Source of the DNA: Myxococcales bacterium
GTDB taxonomy: Bacteria; Myxococcota_A; Polyangia; Haliangiales; Haliangiaceae
Reading direction: 5' to 3'
DNA: 64,000 bases
NCBI GenBank assembly: GCA_028287135.1
Contig: JAQBQE010000002.1
Coordinates: forward strand, 228,109-292,108
Positions 37,982-46,580 of the stretch are shown one piece after another. Under the pieces are notes generated by a model. The model worked only from the letters and a program-made list of their open reading frames with translations, made no database searches and had not been told where the DNA came from. A program made the position numbers and the translations under genes. Each line of letters begins with the position of its first letter. Position 1 is the stretch's first letter.

Positions 37982-38892
37982 GAGCGCGCCTCGCCGGTCA
38001 TGCCGTCGATGCACTCGACCTTGCCGACCTGCGCGCCGATCAGACCGCCGACGATCACCGCAGCGACGCCGACCCCGATCATGAACCACGTCCGCGTGTA
38101 GATCGGCTTGCGCTCGATCCGCTCGAAGCGTCCGGTCCCCAGGACCTCCTTCGACGGGATCAACCGGACCTCGACCTGGCTGACCTTCTGGAAGTGAACG
38201 TCGACCTGATCGTCGAACGGGTCGTAGCCCGGTGCCTGGACGCGCAGCGTGTGCGTGCCGAGCTGCTGCCGTGACAGCACGCCGAGCCTGGGCAGCGGCG
38301 TCTTGCCGATGATCTTGTCGTCGAGCCGGACCTCGGCGCCGATGATGTCGGTCTGGACCTGGATCGAGCCGTGGAGCTGAGCGGGGGCGAGCAGGCGGTA
38401 GGCAGCGACGCGTACGCCCTCGATCAGATCGTCGGGGCTCCCGCGCAACGGGTCACTCTCGATCCGCTTGATCTGCTTCTGGCTCGCGACGTCGACCGCC
38501 TTGATGTTGAGGACGTAGCTCGCGCCCATCGCGCCGACGGTGCCGGTGACCACGACATCGACACCGAGCTTCTTGCCGATCGCCGCGAGGCACTTCTCCT
38601 CGCCGGTGCACTGCTGCTGATCGGACGTCACCGCGCGCTCGATGTCGCGCCGCGTCGGCAGCGGCTGCTTGCTGAGCCGCGCGAGCTCCATGCGGAACAG
38701 CGTCTCGAGCCGGCCGACCAGCTCGGGCTCGATCCCGAGCGCGTCGAATCGCCACACCGCGATCTTCTGGTCGAGCGCGGCCTCGGGGCCCGTGCTCTGG
38801 GGCGCAGGCGCGGGCTGAGCTTCGGCGACCTGGTTCGCCGGAGCCGTGACCACGAGTACGCTCAACACGAGCGAGGTCAGCCTCCGCACCAC
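37975..38892 (-). CDS. PEGA-domain exported protein
   Basis: Start GTG 38892 with AGGA eight bases before it; frames further up run into the divergent gene. 305 residues with signal peptide (LTSLVLSVLVVTAPA). An N-terminal fold for sensing or assembly (KIAVWRFDALGIEPELV, LGVDVVVTGTVGAMG) precedes a PEGA unit (TDIIGAEVRLDDKIIGKTPLPRL, HTLRVQAPGYDPF) and a C-terminal membrane helix (WFMIGVGVAAVIVGGLIGAQVG). Same architecture as the following gene, with which it overlaps, so the pair is a tandem duplication. Confidence 0.8.
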   Translation of the reverse strand: MVRRLTSLVLSVLVVTAPANQVAEAQPAPAPQSTGPEAALDQKIAVWRFDALGIEPELVGRLETLFRMELARLSKQPLPTRRDIERAVTSDQQQCTGEEKCLAAIGKKLGVDVVVTGTVGAMGASYVLNIKAVDVASQKQIKRIESDPLRGSPDDLIEGVRVAAYRLLAPAQLHGSIQVQTDIIGAEVRLDDKIIGKTPLPRLGVLSRQQLGTHTLRVQAPGYDPFDDQVDVHFQKVSQVEVRLIPSKEVLGTGRFERIERKPIYTRTWFMIGVGVAAVIVGGLIGAQVGKVECIDGMTGEARSC

Positions 38893-38943
38893 GTTTGGGA
38901 TCCTACCATCGCTGACCCAGGGTCGCCGTGTTAGCGTGCGCAC

Positions 38944-39330
38944 ATGTCCTGGTCCCGACAGGCGATCGCGCTGGCGCTTGCCGCCGTGACGATCGTCGCG
39001 GTGGGCTGCTCGTCGGTGTCGACGGTGCGCGTCCAGCCGGAGAGCCTCTACGTCGGCCCCAGGCTGCGGCCGATCGCGGTGGTGCACGCCCAGGTGACCA
39101 GCGCCTATCTGTTCTTCATCCCGATCCCGGGTCACGTCGATCTCGATCGCGTGGTCAACCGGATGCTGCTCGCGGCCGCCAAGGCGCTGGGTGCCGACAA
39201 GGTCGTCAACATCCAGGTCGACATCACGCCGGATACCGGCATCTGGACCCTGCGTAAGTTGGTCGGCTGGAGGAGTGCAGAGGCGAGTGGAGTCGCGGTA
39301 GTTGTCGAGCCGGACGTTCCAGCGCCGTGA
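38944..39330 (+). CDS. Small lipoprotein
   Basis: 128 residues: lipoprotein signal [22 protein letters not shown] (lipobox AVGC) and a compact domain with [39 protein letters not shown]. That pattern resembles small YbjQ-like/TRL-type lipoprotein folds but I do not assign a family. Its TGA overlaps the GTG start of the ATPase gene (GTGA), which indicates coupled expression. Confidence 0.72.
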   Translation: MSWSRQAIALALAAVTIVAVGCSSVSTVRVQPESLYVGPRLRPIAVVHAQVTSAYLFFIPIPGHVDLDRVVNRMLLAAAKALGADKVVNIQVDITPDTGIWTLRKLVGWRSAEASGVAVVVEPDVPAP

Positions 39331-40259
39331 CCCCCGAGCTTGCACAGAAGCGGCTGATCCTCGTGGTCGGCAAAGGCGGCGTCGGCCGCTCCACGGTCGC
39401 CGCGGCGATCGCGGGACAGATTGCCGATCAGGGCAAGCGCGTCCTGCTCTACGAGACCAACGCCAACGACCGGTTCGGTAACTACTTCGGTAAGCCGCCG
39501 GTCGGGACGACGCCGGTCCAGCTCGCCGAGAACCTGTGGGGCGTCAACGCGACCCCGGCGAGCGCGCTCGAAGAGTACGGGCTGATGATCCTGCGGTGGA
39601 AGAGCGTCTACGAGATGGTGTTCGAGAACCGGGTGACCAAGGCGTTCCTGCGCGCCATCCCCGGGCTCGACGACTACGCGCTCCTCGGCAAGGCGTGGTT
39701 CCACACGACCGAGGAGAAGCGTGGCAAGCCGGTGTGGGACACGGTCGTGTTCGACATGCCGGCGTCGGGTCACGCGTACTCGATGCTCCGCGTGCCGTGG
39801 GTGATCGTCGACACCGTGCCCGAAGGCCCGCTCACGCGGGATGCCCGCACGGTCAAGGCGCTGCTCACCGATCCAGCGCGCACCGCCGCGGTGCTGGTGA
39901 CGCTCGCCGAGGAGATGCCGGTCAACGAGGCGCTCGAGCTCGAAGAGAAGCTGATGGGCCTCGGGATCATTCCGCAGCAGCTCGTCGTCAACCAGGTCTA
40001 CCCGGAGCACATCCCGCACGGCGGTCCGCTCGCGCGCGTGCTCGATACGCTGATCGCCTCCGAGCCCACGCTCGGCTCACCGCTCGCGGAGGTCACCGCG
40101 CATGCGAGCCTGTCGCGCGATCGCCGCACGCTCAACGCGCAGTATCTCGCCGAGCTCGCGAAGCGTGCGAAGACGCCGCTCGTCGAGCTGCCGATCCTGT
40201 TCTCGAAGGCGCTCGGCCCCACCGAGGTCCGCGCCCTCGGCCACTGGATGCGCTCGTAG
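39327..40259 (+). CDS. ArsA/Get3-like ATPase (signature lysine present, P-loop lysine replaced by Arg)
   Basis: 310 residues from GTG 39327. The nucleotide loop near residue 15 is GKGGVGRST: it keeps the trans-acting signature Lys of the deviant Walker A motif but the P-loop Lys is Arg. [14 protein letters not shown] and [15 protein letters not shown] correspond to switch regions. This complements the ATPase at 29538-30716, which has GSGGVGKTT. By itself it may bind or hydrolyse nucleotide poorly. Coupled to the lipoprotein gene upstream. Confidence 0.88.
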   Translation: MTPELAQKRLILVVGKGGVGRSTVAAAIAGQIADQGKRVLLYETNANDRFGNYFGKPPVGTTPVQLAENLWGVNATPASALEEYGLMILRWKSVYEMVFENRVTKAFLRAIPGLDDYALLGKAWFHTTEEKRGKPVWDTVVFDMPASGHAYSMLRVPWVIVDTVPEGPLTRDARTVKALLTDPARTAAVLVTLAEEMPVNEALELEEKLMGLGIIPQQLVVNQVYPEHIPHGGPLARVLDTLIASEPTLGSPLAEVTAHASLSRDRRTLNAQYLAELAKRAKTPLVELPILFSKALGPTEVRALGHWMRS

Positions 40260-40268
40260 TCCGCGCTG

Positions 40269-40550
40269 CTATTCGCCGGCGGCGCGCATCGGGAACAGCG
40301 GCTCGCCGTGGATCTCGAGGCGGTAAACGCTGTTCTCGGTCTCGACGTAGATCATCTTGCCGCCGGGCTCGCCGAGCACGCGCTTGACGGGCGTCGTGAT
40401 CATGCGATGGCCATGAGGGTCGCGGAAGATCACCATGCCGCGTCCGATGAACGGATACGAGATCAGGTACCCGGTATAGAGACGACCGCTCGCTCCAGAG
40501 GGTCTCTCCGTACCAAGCTCACGAATCTTGCGGGCCGTGACGCTGACCAT
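40269..40550 (-). CDS. Small basic beta-rich protein, unknown
   Basis: 93 residues (MVSVTARKIREL...), beta-rich, with GRLYTGYLISYPFIGRGMVIFRDPHGHRMITTPVKRVL. No signal peptide, no recognised domain. The strand alternation and basic start would suit a small RNA- or DNA-binding or SH3-like barrel, but that is only an impression. It is divergent from the MBL hydrolase gene. TATAGT at 40564-40569 on the plus strand could be part of that gene's promoter. Confidence 0.55.
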   Translation of the reverse strand: MVSVTARKIRELGTERPSGASGRLYTGYLISYPFIGRGMVIFRDPHGHRMITTPVKRVLGEPGGKMIYVETENSVYRLEIHGEPLFPMRAAGE

Positions 40551-40622
40551 GAAATCGCTTACCTATAGTCTAGGAGATGCTCGTTCCGTCGTCATCCCAT
40601 TTGCGAGCGGACTGGGGGAACG

Positions 40623-41498
40623 ATGGGTGAGTTGACGATCGAGACCCTGTACGAACAGGTGCGCGCGGCCGTGCCGACCTCCCCCGGCGAGCCGCCTGCG
40701 ACGCTCACCCAGGTTGCGCCGGGGATTCGCGTGCTTGCGCTGCGTACACCCACGCTCCCGCCAGCTGCCCACACCAACGTCTATCTGGTCGGGCCGCCGG
40801 AAGGGCCCGTGGCGGTGGTCGATCCCGGCAGTCCGTATCCCGACCAGCAGGCGATCCTCGACGCCGTCCTGGCGGAGGTGCCCGTCGCGACCGTCCTGCT
40901 GACCCACCACCACGGCGATCATATCGGTGGCGCTTCGGCGCTCGCCGAGCGGTGGCGCGTGCCGATCGCCGCGCATCCGACGACCGCGCGGCGACTCGAG
41001 GGCATCCTCGAGGTCACCCAGCTGATCGAAGATGGCGACACCGTGCACGGACTGACGGCCGTGCACACGCCTGGCCATGCCGACGGCCACCTGTGCTTCG
41101 AGCTCGGCGTCGCGACGATCGCTGGCGACATGGTCGCCGGTATCGGCACGATCCTGATCGATCCGAGCGAGGGCGACATGGCGCTCTATCTCGGATCGCT
41201 CGAGCGCCTGCTCGCGCGTCCGCCTGCGATGTTGCTGCCGGCGCACGGTCCGCCGATCGCCGATGGACCGAGTAAGCTACGCGAATATCTCTCACACCGT
41301 CGGATGCGCGAGGATCGCGTGCTCGCGGCGCTGACCCCAGAACCGGCGACGCTCGCGGCGCTGTTGCCCGTCGCCTATGGCGACACCCCGAAGATTCTTT
41401 GGCCACTCGCCGAACGTTCGATGCTCGCGCATCTGGACAAGCTCGCGCGTGATGGTCGCGCCCGCGACGATGGCTCCGGACGGTGGTCGCGGCTATAG
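40623..41498 (+). CDS. LACTB2-like metallo-beta-lactamase fold hydrolase
   Basis: 291 residues. Zinc site THHHGDHIGG (HxHxDH), downstream His in HTPGHADGHLCFEL, Asp in IAGDMVAG and His in LLPAHGPPI. The C-terminal helical domain (REYLSHRRMREDRVLAAL, MLAHLDKLARDG) is that of the LACTB2/glyoxalase-II-like group, whose members include RNases and hydrolases. GGGGGAA precedes the ATG. Ten bases before the sigma-54 activator gene, so probably the first gene of a four-gene operon. Confidence 0.9.
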   Translation: MGELTIETLYEQVRAAVPTSPGEPPATLTQVAPGIRVLALRTPTLPPAAHTNVYLVGPPEGPVAVVDPGSPYPDQQAILDAVLAEVPVATVLLTHHHGDHIGGASALAERWRVPIAAHPTTARRLEGILEVTQLIEDGDTVHGLTAVHTPGHADGHLCFELGVATIAGDMVAGIGTILIDPSEGDMALYLGSLERLLARPPAMLLPAHGPPIADGPSKLREYLSHRRMREDRVLAALTPEPATLAALLPVAYGDTPKILWPLAERSMLAHLDKLARDGRARDDGSGRWSRL

Positions 41499-41507
41499 TG
41501 CGCGGCG

Positions 41508-42974
41508 GTGGTACTCAGCTTCGATGGACTAGCTGAGGTCGCGATCGCTCGCGACCTCCTGCGCCGATGGTGGGGCCTCGAGCTCGGCCTCAGCGACGCG
41601 AAAGGCGGCGGCTACGAGCGGACCTCGCACGCGACGTGCGAGAGCGTGCGAGGTGTGGCATCGGCTGCGTGCGCGAGCGCGCTGACGGATGTGGCCGCCG
41701 GGTTCGTGAAGACCCGAGAGCGCACGGCGATCGTCAAGCTGTGCCACGCGGGGATGACCCTGGTCGCCGCGCCGGTCTATGGCCAGGCCGGCCTGCTCGG
41801 CGTGGTCTACGCGAGTGGCGGACGTGGCGTGGATCCGACGCCGATGGAGCAGGGCCTGATCGCCACGATCGGCTGCACGCCCGAGGAGTCGCGTACGCTC
41901 GCAGCGGCCACCCCCGTGCTGCCCGAGGCCGATCATCCGCGCGTCCGCGATCTGGTGTTCGCGGCGGCAGCGGCCGTCGAGCGCGCGTTGCCCGCGGAGA
42001 TCGCGCCGACCACGTTCAGTCATCCGTTCACCGAGATCGTTGGTGATGCGCCCGCCGTGCGCGACGTCGTCAAGCTCCTCATGAAGGTCGTGAAGAGCGA
42101 AGCGACCGTGCTCGTCCACGGGGAGAGCGGCACCGGCAAGGAGCTGATCGCGCGCGCGATCCACTATCACGGCCCCCGTGCGAAGAAGCCGTTCGTCGTC
42201 CAGAACTGCTCGGCGTTCAACGACAACTTGCTCGAGAGCGCGCTGTTCGGCCACGTCCGCGGTGCGTTCACCGGCGCCGTCAAAGATCAGCCCGGCTTGT
42301 TCCAGGTCGCAGATGGCGGCACCTTCTTCTTGGACGAGATCGGCGACATGTCCGCGGCTCTTCAAGTCAAGCTGTTGCGCGTGCTCCAGGAGGGCGTGTT
42401 CACGCCGGTGGGTGGCACCAAGCCGGTGCGTGTCGACGTGCGGATCATCGCGGCGTCGCACAAGGACCTCGCCAACATGGTCGCGCACAAGCAGTTCCGC
42501 GAGGATCTGTTCTACCGGGTCAACGTGCTGAAGCTGACCGTGCCGCCGCTCCGCGAGCGCGTCAGCGACATCCCGCGTCTCGCGCAGCACTTCATCAACA
42601 AGCACTGGCGGTCGACGGACAAGCAGGCGCCTCGGCTGTCGCAGAGCGCACTCGCGCGGCTCGTCGCGTATCCGTGGCCCGGCAACATCCGGGAGCTCGA
42701 GAACGAGATGGAGCGCATGCTCGTCCTCGCCGGTGATGCGACCGAGCTCACCGGCTCGATGGTGTCGACGCGCGTCGCCGGCATGGTCGCGGCGCCCGCA
42801 AAGTCGCTGCGTGATGCGATCGCCACGGCGGAAGCCGATGCGTTCGTCGCGGCCCTCGGCCGTCACCTCGGAGACCGCGATGGTGCGGCCTCCGACCTCG
42901 GGATCAGCCGGGCCTACCTCGAAGCACGCTGCGCGGCCCTCGGTCTCGGCTCTGGCGTGGGAACAGGCGGATGA
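41508..42974 (+). CDS. Sigma-54-dependent activator with PocR-like sensory domain
   Basis: 488 residues. The N-terminal 110 residues have a PocR-like pattern with conserved cysteines (ATCESVRG, AIVKLCHAGMTLVAAPVYGQAGLLGVVYASGG). The AAA+ domain (about 180-400) carries GESGTGKE, GAFTGA and FFLDEIGDM. A C-terminal Fis-like helix-turn-helix follows (DGAASDLGISRAYLEARCAALGL). There is no receiver, so activity is likely set by ligand or redox input at the N-terminus. Its stop overlaps the yacG start (ATGA). Confidence 0.9.
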   Translation: MVLSFDGLAEVAIARDLLRRWWGLELGLSDAKGGGYERTSHATCESVRGVASAACASALTDVAAGFVKTRERTAIVKLCHAGMTLVAAPVYGQAGLLGVVYASGGRGVDPTPMEQGLIATIGCTPEESRTLAAATPVLPEADHPRVRDLVFAAAAAVERALPAEIAPTTFSHPFTEIVGDAPAVRDVVKLLMKVVKSEATVLVHGESGTGKELIARAIHYHGPRAKKPFVVQNCSAFNDNLLESALFGHVRGAFTGAVKDQPGLFQVADGGTFFLDEIGDMSAALQVKLLRVLQEGVFTPVGGTKPVRVDVRIIAASHKDLANMVAHKQFREDLFYRVNVLKLTVPPLRERVSDIPRLAQHFINKHWRSTDKQAPRLSQSALARLVAYPWPGNIRELENEMERMLVLAGDATELTGSMVSTRVAGMVAAPAKSLRDAIATAEADAFVAALGRHLGDRDGAASDLGISRAYLEARCAALGLGSGVGTGG

Positions 42975-43162
42975 CCAGGAAGTGCCCTCTCTGCCGGCGT
43001 GAAGCGGTCAAGGACGGAAACAAGTTCTGGCCGCTGTGCAGCGAACGCTGCCACCTGATCGATCTCGGCAAGTGGCTTGGCGAGGAGTACCGGGTTCCGG
43101 CGGAGCCCGCCGAGAGCGAGGCCGGATCCGAGGGCTTGCCGGGCGCCGACGACAATGAGTGA
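42971..43162 (+). CDS. yacG: DNA gyrase inhibitor YacG
   Basis: 63 residues with the four-Cys zinc site of YacG: CPLC near the N-terminus and CSERCHLIDLGKWLGEEYRVP. YacG binds the GyrB C-terminus and blocks gyrase. It overlaps the activator gene upstream (ATGA) and the methyltransferase gene downstream, an unusual setting, since yacG is more often next to coaE or secretion genes. Confidence 0.92.
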   Translation: MTRKCPLCRREAVKDGNKFWPLCSERCHLIDLGKWLGEEYRVPAEPAESEAGSEGLPGADDNE

Positions 43163-43838
43163 GCATCGCGTCGCGACTCACCTCGGTGTCGACGCCGATG
43201 CGTACGACCGCCAGATCGGCCGCTGGGTTCCCGGCTACGAGACGATGATCGCGACCATCGTCTCGATCCTCGAGGACGCGCTACCAGCCTCGCCGCTCGT
43301 CGTCGATCTCGGTGCGGGTACCGGCTCGCTCACCGGCGCGATCCTCGCGGCGATCCCGCGAGCACGTGCGCTGCTGATCGACATCGATCCGGCGATGCTC
43401 GATGCCGCACGCGTCCGGCTCGCCCGGTTCGGCGATCGTGCGGAGTTTCGGCTCGCGTCGTTTGATGATCCGCTCGCGCCCTGCGATGCGGTCGTCGCAT
43501 GCCTCGCGCTCCATCACGTGCCCGAGCTCGATCGCAAGCGCGGGCTGTACGCGCGGATCCGGGCCGCTCTCCGCCCGTGCGGTGTGTTCCTCAGTGGCGA
43601 TGCCACCGTCCACGAAACCGGTGCCGAGCACGACCGGATGTACCGCGAGTGGACGACCCGGATGGCGACGGCCGGCATCGCCTCCGAGGAAGCCCGCGCG
43701 CTGTTCGCGCAATGGGCCTTCGAGGACCGCTACTACCCGCTCGCTACGGAGCTCGCGTTACTCGGGGATGCCGGCTTCCCGCGCCCCGACTGCTTCTGGA
43801 AGCAGGGCGCGCCGACGGTGTTCGGCGGCTTCGTCTGA
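43155..43838 (+). CDS. SAM-dependent class I methyltransferase
   Basis: Start ATG 43155, overlapping the end of yacG. 227 residues: motif I VVDLGAGTGSLTGAI, acidic motif LLIDIDPAMLDAA, then VVACLALHHVPELDRKRGLYARI typical of methyltransferase_25/UbiE-like enzymes acting on small molecules or tRNA. Substrate unknown. Last gene of the MBL hydrolase-activator-yacG string. Confidence 0.87.
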   Translation: MSEHRVATHLGVDADAYDRQIGRWVPGYETMIATIVSILEDALPASPLVVDLGAGTGSLTGAILAAIPRARALLIDIDPAMLDAARVRLARFGDRAEFRLASFDDPLAPCDAVVACLALHHVPELDRKRGLYARIRAALRPCGVFLSGDATVHETGAEHDRMYREWTTRMATAGIASEEARALFAQWAFEDRYYPLATELALLGDAGFPRPDCFWKQGAPTVFGGFV

Positions 43839-43869
43839 GCACTTCCTGGCCGCGTGGTAACTTTCGCGC

Positions 43870-44484
43870 GTGCAGACGATCGATGGTCACGGTTGGTTCA
43901 GCACCGACGACTTCGGCCTGATCGACCGCCTCGAGACCGAGTCCGTCGTCACCTCGTTCTACAAGGTCGTGATCCCGATCTGGCCCGAGCACTCGGCCTA
44001 CGTGATCCGCGCCTCCGACGGCTCCGAGCGCCGGATCCCGATCCGCCTCCAGCCCCGTAGCGTCATCCTCGGCTACCTCCGCGTCCCGACCTGGCTCGGC
44101 GCACTGATCCTCGCGTTGCCCTCGATCATGCTGCCTCACCAGTGGGGTGCGCTGATCGTCCCCGCGCTCCTGCTCGCGATCCTCGCCTCGGTGCTGACCT
44201 TCTTCGCCGGTCGCCTCACCGCTGCCGAGCAGCTCCGCCGCCAGCTCCTGCGCCGTGTCGTCGGCTTCGGTGCGCCGCCCGAGCTGCTCACCGAGGGCAT
44301 GCGCCTCGAGATGTGCTCGAACCTCGAGCTGATGTGGAACACCCGCTCACCGAACATCCGCTGGATCGATGCCATCGAGCAGGGCGAGCCGAGCGAGCTC
44401 CTGATCGCGCTCGCCGAGTACCACCAGGACCCCGAGCTCCTCGAGCTCGCGCACGCAAACAGCGACAACAAGCTCTGGAACTAG
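43870..44484 (+). CDS. Membrane protein, unknown
   Basis: 204 residues from GTG 43870. A beta-rich N-terminal part precedes two transmembrane helices (LGALILALPSIML; LIVPALLLAILASVLTFFAG), and a helical cytoplasmic C-terminal half follows (LRRQLLRRVVGFGAPPELL, LIALAEYHQDPELLELAH). Not recognised. No gene is seen in the 190 bases that follow. Confidence 0.68.
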   Translation: MQTIDGHGWFSTDDFGLIDRLETESVVTSFYKVVIPIWPEHSAYVIRASDGSERRIPIRLQPRSVILGYLRVPTWLGALILALPSIMLPHQWGALIVPALLLAILASVLTFFAGRLTAAEQLRRQLLRRVVGFGAPPELLTEGMRLEMCSNLELMWNTRSPNIRWIDAIEQGEPSELLIALAEYHQDPELLELAHANSDNKLWN

Positions 44485-44673
44485 GACTCTCCGGACTCTC
44501 CGCACCGGGGTTAGTTCGCAACAGGTCATGCGCTGACCTGTGATCACGACGGTTGCCGCGAATCGACGCGCGATGCCAGGACGGCCATCGCGTCCGTGGA
44601 TCCACGCCGCGACGGCGCGTGCGTTGCGCGCACACGCTGACCGCGGCGCGAAGGCCGCGGCACGCAGAAACTG

Positions 44674-45624
44674 TCAGGTGGCTTGCGGCGGCGGCTTCAC
44701 GCGAACGTTGGCGAACCGCCTGAGCCAGTAGGTGCCGTACGGAAAATCGACCGGGGTCCCAGCGCGCAAGTTCCGGTAGGCCTCGCGGTACTCGACCTCC
44801 CACTCCTTGTTGCGCTGGAGCGCCGCGATTCGCAGCTCCTTGTCGCGCCCGGCGACCCGGGGCCGGAGGCCGCGCCTCGGCTCGCGGCTCGTCGGGCGGT
44901 CACGCCACGATTGCCGCAGGATCCGGCGCCGGCCGATCACGCGGCGGCCGGTCTGCTGGCGCTCGCGCGCGCACGCTTCCTCCACCTCGGTGATGCGCCG
45001 CCCGAGCTCGGCGAGGAATTCCGCCTTACCTTCCAAGTCGTCGGGCAGGCCGAGCACGAGCTCGACCTCGCGCGGCATGGGCCCGTCCTCCCGGAAGAAG
45101 TGCTTGGGGCGGTGCGCCTTCATCGGCTTGCCGGTCAGCAGTGCCTTGACGAAGTTAGGACCCGGCCAGTGGCTGACCTTCTCGACGAGGCCATCCTTCA
45201 CCGGATTGGTCGCGATGTAGACGAGCTTGTCGAGCACATCCTCCAAGCTCAAGACCTCGACGTTGCACGGCTCCACCGACGCCCAAAGGTTCTCCCACCG
45301 CCCGCGCAGCGCGTTCTGCGACTTGGCCATCATCTTGTGGAAGTGCTCGCGGAACTCGACGTGCCGACCATCCGGATCGAACAGCATCGTGTGGTGATGG
45401 TTCGCTTCCATCTGCGACAGTACGATCTTCACGTCGCAGCGCTGCGCCGCCTCGGCCATGCAGTACACGAACGCGTTATTGGTCTCGTCGTCCGGGCGCA
45501 GCAGGAACTCTCGCTGCGTGGTCCGACGGTTCACGAGGATGAACTGACCGGGAAATACGGCGCGTGGCCTGGTCATCGCGCGCATCAGCAGCACGTTCTC
45601 TGCCAACGCGGAGATCCGTGACAT
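44674..45624 (-). CDS. REP-type/Y1 transposase family protein (HUH)
   Basis: Start ATG 45624 (MSRISALAENVLLM) or 45573 (MTRPRAVF). About 316 residues. The IS200/RAYT-like core contains GQFILVNRRTTQREFLL, FVYCMAEAAQRCDVKIV, the metal-binding ANHHHTML and, about 100 residues later, DKLVYIATNPVKDGLV with the candidate catalytic tyrosine. A long basic C-terminal tail (QQTGRRVIGRRRILRQSWRDRP) is added. No flanking IS ends are evident, so it looks like a domesticated single-copy transposase. Tandem repeats lie just upstream. Confidence 0.78.
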   Translation of the reverse strand: MSRISALAENVLLMRAMTRPRAVFPGQFILVNRRTTQREFLLRPDDETNNAFVYCMAEAAQRCDVKIVLSQMEANHHHTMLFDPDGRHVEFREHFHKMMAKSQNALRGRWENLWASVEPCNVEVLSLEDVLDKLVYIATNPVKDGLVEKVSHWPGPNFVKALLTGKPMKAHRPKHFFREDGPMPREVELVLGLPDDLEGKAEFLAELGRRITEVEEACARERQQTGRRVIGRRRILRQSWRDRPTSREPRRGLRPRVAGRDKELRIAALQRNKEWEVEYREAYRNLRAGTPVDFPYGTYWLRRFANVRVKPPPQAT

Positions 45625-45671
45625 GACTGGCCCCGAGGATGGATTCGTCCGCAAGCCGGACATCGTCCGGC

Positions 45672-45817
45672 CGATCATCGGACTCGCTTCGGACAGGCCT
45701 TGGAAACGCGGAGCACGTTGCCGAATCAACCCCGGTGCGGTCGGCCGATGATCGGACTCGCTTCGGACAGGCCTTGGACGCGGAGCACGTTGCCGAATCA
45801 ACCCCGGTGCGGTCGGC
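45672..45817. repeat. Tandem duplication of a 72-74 bp unit beside the transposase gene
   Basis: The unit CGATCATCGGACTCGCTTCG...CCCCGGTGCGGTCGG starts at 45672 and again at 45746, with two or three mismatches. Each unit begins with the near-palindrome CCGATCATCGG. It lies between two Y1-transposase-like genes and overlaps the end of the second one. Confidence 0.75.
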
Positions 45818-46400
45818 GCGGGCGTGGGCGGACCCGGCCGAGGAGCTCGACGCGGAGCATCCAGGTGAGCGGCCACGCCGGCGCGACGTCGGCGGCGGGT
45901 TCGTGCAGGTCGGCGATCGCGGCGCGCACGGCGTCGCGGGTGCGCAGGATCCGGGCGCGGTAGCGATCGGGGAATACGCGGCCGCGGCGTGACAGCGCGG
46001 TGTTGAGGCGGCGCGCGGCGGCGACCTGGAAGCCTTGCATGCCGCGCGCGAGGGCGGCCTTGTCGTCAGCCTCGACGAGGAGCTCGAGGCGAGAGGACCG
46101 CACGACGAGCCGGACGATGCGGAAGTCGCTGCGCGCGAGCGAGGTACGGAGTGCGCGGCGGATCGCGCGGTAGGTGTCGCGGCGGCGGAGGGGGGCGACG
46201 GCGCCGAGCACGCGGGTGATCACGTGAACGGGTTGATGGGCGGTGAGGGTGGGGCGGACCTGGTGGCGCTCGCTCGCGATCGCGCCCTTCGCGGGACGGC
46301 CCGCGCCTGCGCGTGCACCGCCCCAGCCGCCTGCGCGTGATCGAGCCGCGGAACGCGGAGGCGTTCGCTGGCTCGGTCGAGGGGAGGCGCGCGTCGTCAT
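45798..46400 (-). CDS. Y1/RAYT transposase-like protein with degenerate catalytic site
   Basis: 200 residues. The N-terminal [13 protein letters not shown] block and [69 protein letters not shown] correspond closely to the REP-associated tyrosine transposase pattern. At the place where the family has NHxH the sequence reads [14 protein letters not shown], so the metal-binding HUH motif is lost. Probably inactive or repurposed. The 3' end carries part of the neighbouring tandem repeat. Confidence 0.7.
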   Translation of the reverse strand: MTTRASPRPSQRTPPRSAARSRAGGWGGARAGAGRPAKGAIASERHQVRPTLTAHQPVHVITRVLGAVAPLRRRDTYRAIRRALRTSLARSDFRIVRLVVRSSRLELLVEADDKAALARGMQGFQVAAARRLNTALSRRGRVFPDRYRARILRTRDAVRAAIADLHEPAADVAPAWPLTWMLRVELLGRVRPRPRRPHRG

Positions 46401-46580
46401 CGCTGCACAGCTGATCAGCGATCGCGATCGGTATCGTGTGGGATTCTCACGTACAACATGAAATCGCCGAGATCTCCCCTGATCAAGTTTCTGTGCCGAA
46501 AGCTTGTCACTTCAATGACGACTTCCTTAAGGTGCATTCACGCAAGCGGGGTTGACGCGGGCGGGAAACCAAGGAGAGTC

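Noticed and set aside
40543..40569. Sigma-70 promoter CTGACC-N15-TATAGT before the MBL gene
   Set aside because: The spacer is two bases short and the -35 match weak, so I do not list it as a feature.
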